A stretch of 64,000 nt of DNA from Ferrovibrio sp036381655 (GTDB lineage Bacteria; Pseudomonadota; Alphaproteobacteria; Ferrovibrionales; Ferrovibrionaceae). Under the pieces are notes generated by a model. It worked only from the letters and a program-made list of their open reading frames with translations, made no database searches and was not told the DNA's origin. The DNA lies in contig NZ_DASVCJ010000069.1 of NCBI RefSeq assembly GCF_036381655.1, positions 26,429-90,428 of the forward strand. The letters are read 5' to 3'. Position 1 is the stretch's first letter. Each line of letters opens with the position of its first letter. The translations under genes were made by a program, and so were the position numbers. This document shows, piece by piece, positions 60,918 through 64,000 of the stretch.

Positions 60918-61604
60918 GTGTCGTCTCTGCCGGTCAATATCGTCGACCTGATCGTCATCGCGGTCCTGCTGCTGTCGGCCCTGCTGGCTCTGTTCCGCGG
61001 TTTCGTCAAGGAAATATTGTCGATCCTGGGCTGGATCATCGCCCTGGCGGTCACTTATTTCGCCTTCCCGGTTGCGCGCGACATAGCCCGCTCCTATATC
61101 GAGTCCGGGATTTTTGCCGATATTGCGGCTGGAGCCGGCCTGTTCCTACCGACCTTGATCCTGTGTTCGCTGGCCACCCATTGGGTGTCCGAGCAGGTCC
61201 GCGCTTCGGCGGTTTCGGCCATCGACCGTTCGCTTGGCTTCCTGTTCGGTCTGGCGCGCGGCGCCGTGATCGTGGTGGTGGCATGGTGGGTGGTCGACCA
61301 CCTGATACCGGAGCCGACGCAGCCCGCCTGGCTGCAGCAGGCGCGAACGCATGATCTGGCGAAAGCCGGCTATCAATGGGGACAGGAAATGCTGCTGCGC
61401 CAGATCGAACCCGGCCGGCAGCCGACGAAGGCAAAGGACGGTCCGCCGCCCACATTGGTGCCGGTTTACCGGACGACGGACCAGACCAGAACCGGGAACC
61501 AGACGAAAACCGGGGGCAGCGCTGACTCGCGCGGCCAAACCGGCTATAACACCGAGGAACGCCGGGGCATAGATGGCCTGATCGAACGTCAGGAGAAGCC
61601 TTGA
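60918..61604 (+). CDS. cvpA: CvpA-family membrane protein
   Basis: 228 residues with four hydrophobic helices in the first 130 residues (VNIVDLIVIAVLLLSALLAL, FVKEILSILGWIIALAVTYF, GLFLPTLILCSLATHWVSEQ, FGLARGAVIVVVAWWVVDHL) and a polar C-terminal tail. CvpA was first described for colicin V production; its general role may be in envelope maintenance. The GTG at 60918 has GGGCGAGGAA upstream. cvpA-purF neighbourhood is conserved widely. Confidence 0.9.
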   Translation: MSSLPVNIVDLIVIAVLLLSALLALFRGFVKEILSILGWIIALAVTYFAFPVARDIARSYIESGIFADIAAGAGLFLPTLILCSLATHWVSEQVRASAVSAIDRSLGFLFGLARGAVIVVVAWWVVDHLIPEPTQPAWLQQARTHDLAKAGYQWGQEMLLRQIEPGRQPTKAKDGPPPTLVPVYRTTDQTRTGNQTKTGGSADSRGQTGYNTEERRGIDGLIERQEKP

Positions 61605-61648
61605 AGCCGCCGCGAGCCGATGCTCGCCGGGCGACGGAGCCGCCAGGA

Positions 61649-63121
61649 ATGCAGCCCTTGATGATGCAGACGAACCCTTTCGACGACGACAAGCTGCATG
61701 AGGAATGCGGCATCTTCGGCATTTTCGGAAATCCGGATGCCGCCGCGAATACCGTGCTCGGGCTGCATGCCCTGCAGCATCGCGGCCAGGAAGCCGCCGG
61801 TATCGTCGCCTACCATGCGGGCCGCTTCAACAGCCATCGCGCGCTGGGCCATGTGGCGCCGAACTTCTCCTCCGAGAAGGTGGTGCGCGGCCTGCCGGGC
61901 GACAGCGCCATCGGCCATGTCCGCTATTCCACCTCGGGCGGCACCGTGCTGCGCAACGTGCAGCCGATCTATGCCGATCTCGAACTGGGCGGCATTGCGC
62001 TCGCCCATAACGGCAACCTGACCAATGCCCGCCAGATTCGCGATCAGCTGGTCGCCCAGGGCAGCATCTTCCAATCCACCATGGATACCGAGGTGATCAC
62101 CCACCTGATCGCCCTCAGCCGCAAGGCCACGGTGGTGGATCGCATCATCGATGCGCTGAAGCAGGTTGAAGGCGCCTATGCCCTGGTGGCGCTGACCCCG
62201 AAGAAGCTGATCGGCGTGCGCGACCCCTGGGGCGTGCGGCCGCTGGTGCTGGGCAACCTGAAAGGCTCGCCGATCCTGGCCTCCGAGACCTGCGCCCTCG
62301 ATATCCTGGGCGCCGACTATGTCCGCGATATCGAGCCGGGCGAACTGATCGTCATTGACGCCGAGGGCATCCATTCGTTGCACCCCTTCCCGGCGGTATC
62401 GCGCCGCTTCTGCATCTTCGAATATATCTATTTCGCCCGCCCGGACTCGATGGTGGAGGGCCATAGCGTCTACGAGGCGCGCAAGCGCATCGGTGCCGAA
62501 TTGGCGCGCGAGAATGGCGTCGCCGCCGATGTGGTGATCCCGGTCCCCGATAGCGGCGTGCCGGCGGCGATCGGCTACGCCGCCGAAAGCGGCATTCCTT
62601 TCGAGCTGGGCATCATCCGCAATCATTATGTCGGCCGCACCTTCATCGAGCCGACCGACCAGATCCGCCATCTCGGCGTCAAGCTGAAGCACAACGCCAA
62701 CCGCGCCTATATCGAAGGCAAGCGGGTCATCCTGGTCGACGATTCCATCGTGCGCGGCACGACCTCGACCAAGATCGTCGAGATGGTGCGCGAAGCCGGC
62801 GCCCGGGAGGTGCATATGCGCATCGCATCGCCGCCGACCACGCATAGCTGTTTCTACGGCGTCGATACCCCCGAACGCTCCAAGCTGCTCGCCGCCACCC
62901 ATTCGGTGGAGGAAATGGCCAAGTTCATCAAGGCCGACAGCCTTGCCTTCATTTCGATCGACGGGCTCTATCGGGCCATGGGCCGCCCTGCGCGCGACCC
63001 GAACAAGCCGGCCTTCTGCGATGCCTGCTTCTCCGGCGACTATCCGATCAGCCTGACCGACGAGATCGCCCGGCCGCAACGCGGACCGAAGCAACTCACC
63101 CTGCTCGCCGAATACAGCTGA
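61649..63121 (+). CDS. purF: Amidophosphoribosyltransferase
   Basis: 490 residues, first step of purine synthesis. A short N-terminal stretch precedes the catalytic Cys in LHEECGIFGIF, which is exposed after propeptide removal. The glutaminase part has LHALQHRGQEAAGIV, GHVRYSTSGG and HNGNLTN; the phosphoribosyltransferase part has VILVDDSIVRGTTS. The C-terminal CDACFSGDYPI matches bacterial PurF. I chose the ATG at 61649; two more ATGs follow within 15 bases and a TTG overlaps the cvpA stop. Confidence 0.96.
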   Translation: MQPLMMQTNPFDDDKLHEECGIFGIFGNPDAAANTVLGLHALQHRGQEAAGIVAYHAGRFNSHRALGHVAPNFSSEKVVRGLPGDSAIGHVRYSTSGGTVLRNVQPIYADLELGGIALAHNGNLTNARQIRDQLVAQGSIFQSTMDTEVITHLIALSRKATVVDRIIDALKQVEGAYALVALTPKKLIGVRDPWGVRPLVLGNLKGSPILASETCALDILGADYVRDIEPGELIVIDAEGIHSLHPFPAVSRRFCIFEYIYFARPDSMVEGHSVYEARKRIGAELARENGVAADVVIPVPDSGVPAAIGYAAESGIPFELGIIRNHYVGRTFIEPTDQIRHLGVKLKHNANRAYIEGKRVILVDDSIVRGTTSTKIVEMVREAGAREVHMRIASPPTTHSCFYGVDTPERSKLLAATHSVEEMAKFIKADSLAFISIDGLYRAMGRPARDPNKPAFCDACFSGDYPISLTDEIARPQRGPKQLTLLAEYS

Positions 63122-63131
63122 GACTACAAGA

Positions 63132-63854
63132 ATGCGTCTGAAGGATCGGATTGCGCTGGTCACCGGGGCCAGCAGAGGCATCGGTGCCGCCATCGCCAGA
63201 AGCTACGCCAAGGAAGGCGCGCATGTGATCTGCGTCGCCCGGACGGTCGGCGCGCTGGAGGAATTGGACGACGAGATCAAGGCTGCCGGCGGCAGCGCCA
63301 CGCTGGTGCCGCTGGACCTTGAGAAGACCGAGCAGATCGACGGCCTCGCCGCGCCGCTACTCGAGCGTTTCGGGCGCATCGACATCCTGGTCGGCAATGC
63401 CGCCCTGTTGGGCCGCATGACGCCGCTGCACCAGTATCCGCCCGAGCTGTGGGAGAAGGTGTTCAAGCTCAACGTGCACGCCAATCAGCGGCTGCTTCGC
63501 GCCGTGCACCCGTTGCTGCAGGCCTCGCCGGCCGGCCGCGCCATCTTCCTCACCTCCTCGGCCTCGACCCATGTCCGCGCCTATTGGGGCGCCTATGCCG
63601 CATCGAAGGCCGCACTCGACAACATGGTGGAAACCTATGCCAAGGAAGTGGTGACCACCAATATCAAGGTGAATCTGGTCGATCCCGGCGCGACCCGCAC
63701 CAAGATGCGCGCCGCCGCCTATCCCGGCGAAGAACCTGAAACCCTGCCGGCGCCGGAGGACATCGTCGAGGTTTTCATTGCGCTGGCCGAAGCCGGCTGC
63801 GAACGCAACGGCGAACGCATTCTGGCTCGGGATTTCTGCGGCATCGCCAAATAG
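63132..63854 (+). CDS. SDR-family oxidoreductase
   Basis: 240 residues, classical SDR with cofactor loop VTGASRGIGAAIARSYA, NAALLGRMTPL, catalytic Ser in LTSSAST and Tyr/Lys in YAASKAALDNM, then KVNLVDPGATRT. The substrate is not known; an SDR after purF is commonly conserved in alphaproteobacteria. It starts 10 bases after purF and is the last gene of the coupled run. An IS element begins right after its stop. Confidence 0.93.
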   Translation: MRLKDRIALVTGASRGIGAAIARSYAKEGAHVICVARTVGALEELDDEIKAAGGSATLVPLDLEKTEQIDGLAAPLLERFGRIDILVGNAALLGRMTPLHQYPPELWEKVFKLNVHANQRLLRAVHPLLQASPAGRAIFLTSSASTHVRAYWGAYAASKAALDNMVETYAKEVVTTNIKVNLVDPGATRTKMRAAAYPGEEPETLPAPEDIVEVFIALAEAGCERNGERILARDFCGIAK

Positions 63855-63860
63855 CCGCCC

Positions 63861-64000
63861 CTAGGGTGTGTCGTCAATTATGGGATTCCCAAAGTATTGA
63901 ATGAATGATTCATAGGAGGTCGCCTGAAGCGAGGGGGCGACCGATGCGGCGATATGGACTGACCGACCGGCAGTGGGAAGTGATTTCCGGCTTACTGCCG
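63861..64000 (+). mobile_element. IS5-family insertion sequence, left end (cut by window edge)
   Basis: Seven bases after the SDR stop a CTAG (63861-63864) is followed by GGGTGTGTCGTCAATTATGG, which looks like an IS terminal repeat, then a transposase start at 63944. CTAG or TNA targets are known for the IS427 group of IS5. The right end is outside the window, so the exact boundary is approximate. Confidence 0.6.
63944..64000 (+). CDS. IS5-family transposase, first 19 codons
   Basis: MRRYGLTDRQWEVISGLLP is the N-terminal DUF4096-type helix of IS5-family transposases (compare the common start M-R-Y-x-L-T-D-x-Q-W). GGAGG lies about 25 bases upstream and GAGGGGGCGACC directly before the ATG. 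The DDE core is outside the window. Confidence 0.75.
   Translation, partial: MRRYGLTDRQWEVISGLLP

Overview
The window is 64 kb of dense, high-GC chromosome from a Gram-negative alphaproteobacterium, most likely of the Rhodospirillales type. Four things support this. KdsA and Mla-type lipid transport imply an LPS outer membrane. The pyruvate dehydrogenase E1-beta carries a fused lipoyl domain. The lexA operator has the alphaproteobacterial GAAC-N7-GAAC form. The blocks tpiA-secG-pyrG-kdsA-eno-ftsB-pdhABC-lpd-lipA, ppiD-trpE, lexA-comEC-gltX, rpsF-rpsR-DUF2232-rplI-dnaB and alr-mlaEF-radA-cvpA-purF are familiar from this class. I see no tRNA, rRNA or CRISPR.

Layout. 1-17.7 kb, minus strand: central carbon and lipoate metabolism. 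The order of transcription is tpiA, a lysine 2,3-aminomutase family protein, secG, pyrG, kdsA, a CLC channel, eno, a small secreted protein, ftsB, pdhA, pdhB, pdhC, lpdA, lipA, a Coq10/RatA-like protein, and a malonyl-CoA decarboxylase cut by the window edge. Enolase, PDH, lipoyl synthase and E3 together make and equip the acetyl-CoA branch point. 17.9-21.4 kb, plus strand: ppiD and trpE, but not the trpGDC genes that commonly follow. 21.4-29.3 kb: an accessory block with a Tag-like glycosylase, an HxlR regulator divergent from an SDR, a frameshifted DsbA-fold isomerase, a TPR-methyltransferase, a divergent polysaccharide deacetylase, a macro-domain hydrolase and a chemoreceptor. 29.5-32.5 kb: lexA with its operator, a C-terminal remnant of comEC, and gltX.

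32.5-36.6 kb: an HTH protein, a SPOR lipoprotein with a coupled 69-residue protein, and sulfur-handling genes (tusA divergent from a YeeE/YedE transporter, then ccdA). 36.7-38.7 kb: an HWE histidine kinase and its receiver protein. 38.8-41.1 kb: a tungstate-type ABC transporter (tupBCA). 41.1-49.8 kb: an NTF2-like protein, an SRAP peptidase, a membrane-bound spermidine-synthase-like fusion, an SDR, an FMN glutamate-synthase-like protein, fumC, an RlmM/FtsJ-like methyltransferase and an orphan FitA-type antitoxin. 49.9-54.4 kb: the rpsF-rpsR-DUF2232-rplI operon with promoter and terminator, then dnaB preceded by three DnaA-box-like sites. 54.5-56.5 kb: a Spy-like protein, an AhpD-like protein and an EamA exporter. 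56.7-63.9 kb: a tightly coupled alr-mlaE-mlaF-radA-cvpA-purF-SDR run. The window ends inside an IS5-family element.

Most of the window is ordinary housekeeping DNA, and I did not find a clear undescribed system. The observations most worth checking are the comEC remnant, the accessory block in place of trpGDC, the HxlR-controlled SDR whose catalytic Tyr is Phe beside a broken isomerase, the 86-bp identical lipoyl-domain DNA in pdhB and pdhC, the orphan antitoxin coupled to a methyltransferase, and several intergenic palindrome and repeat clusters.
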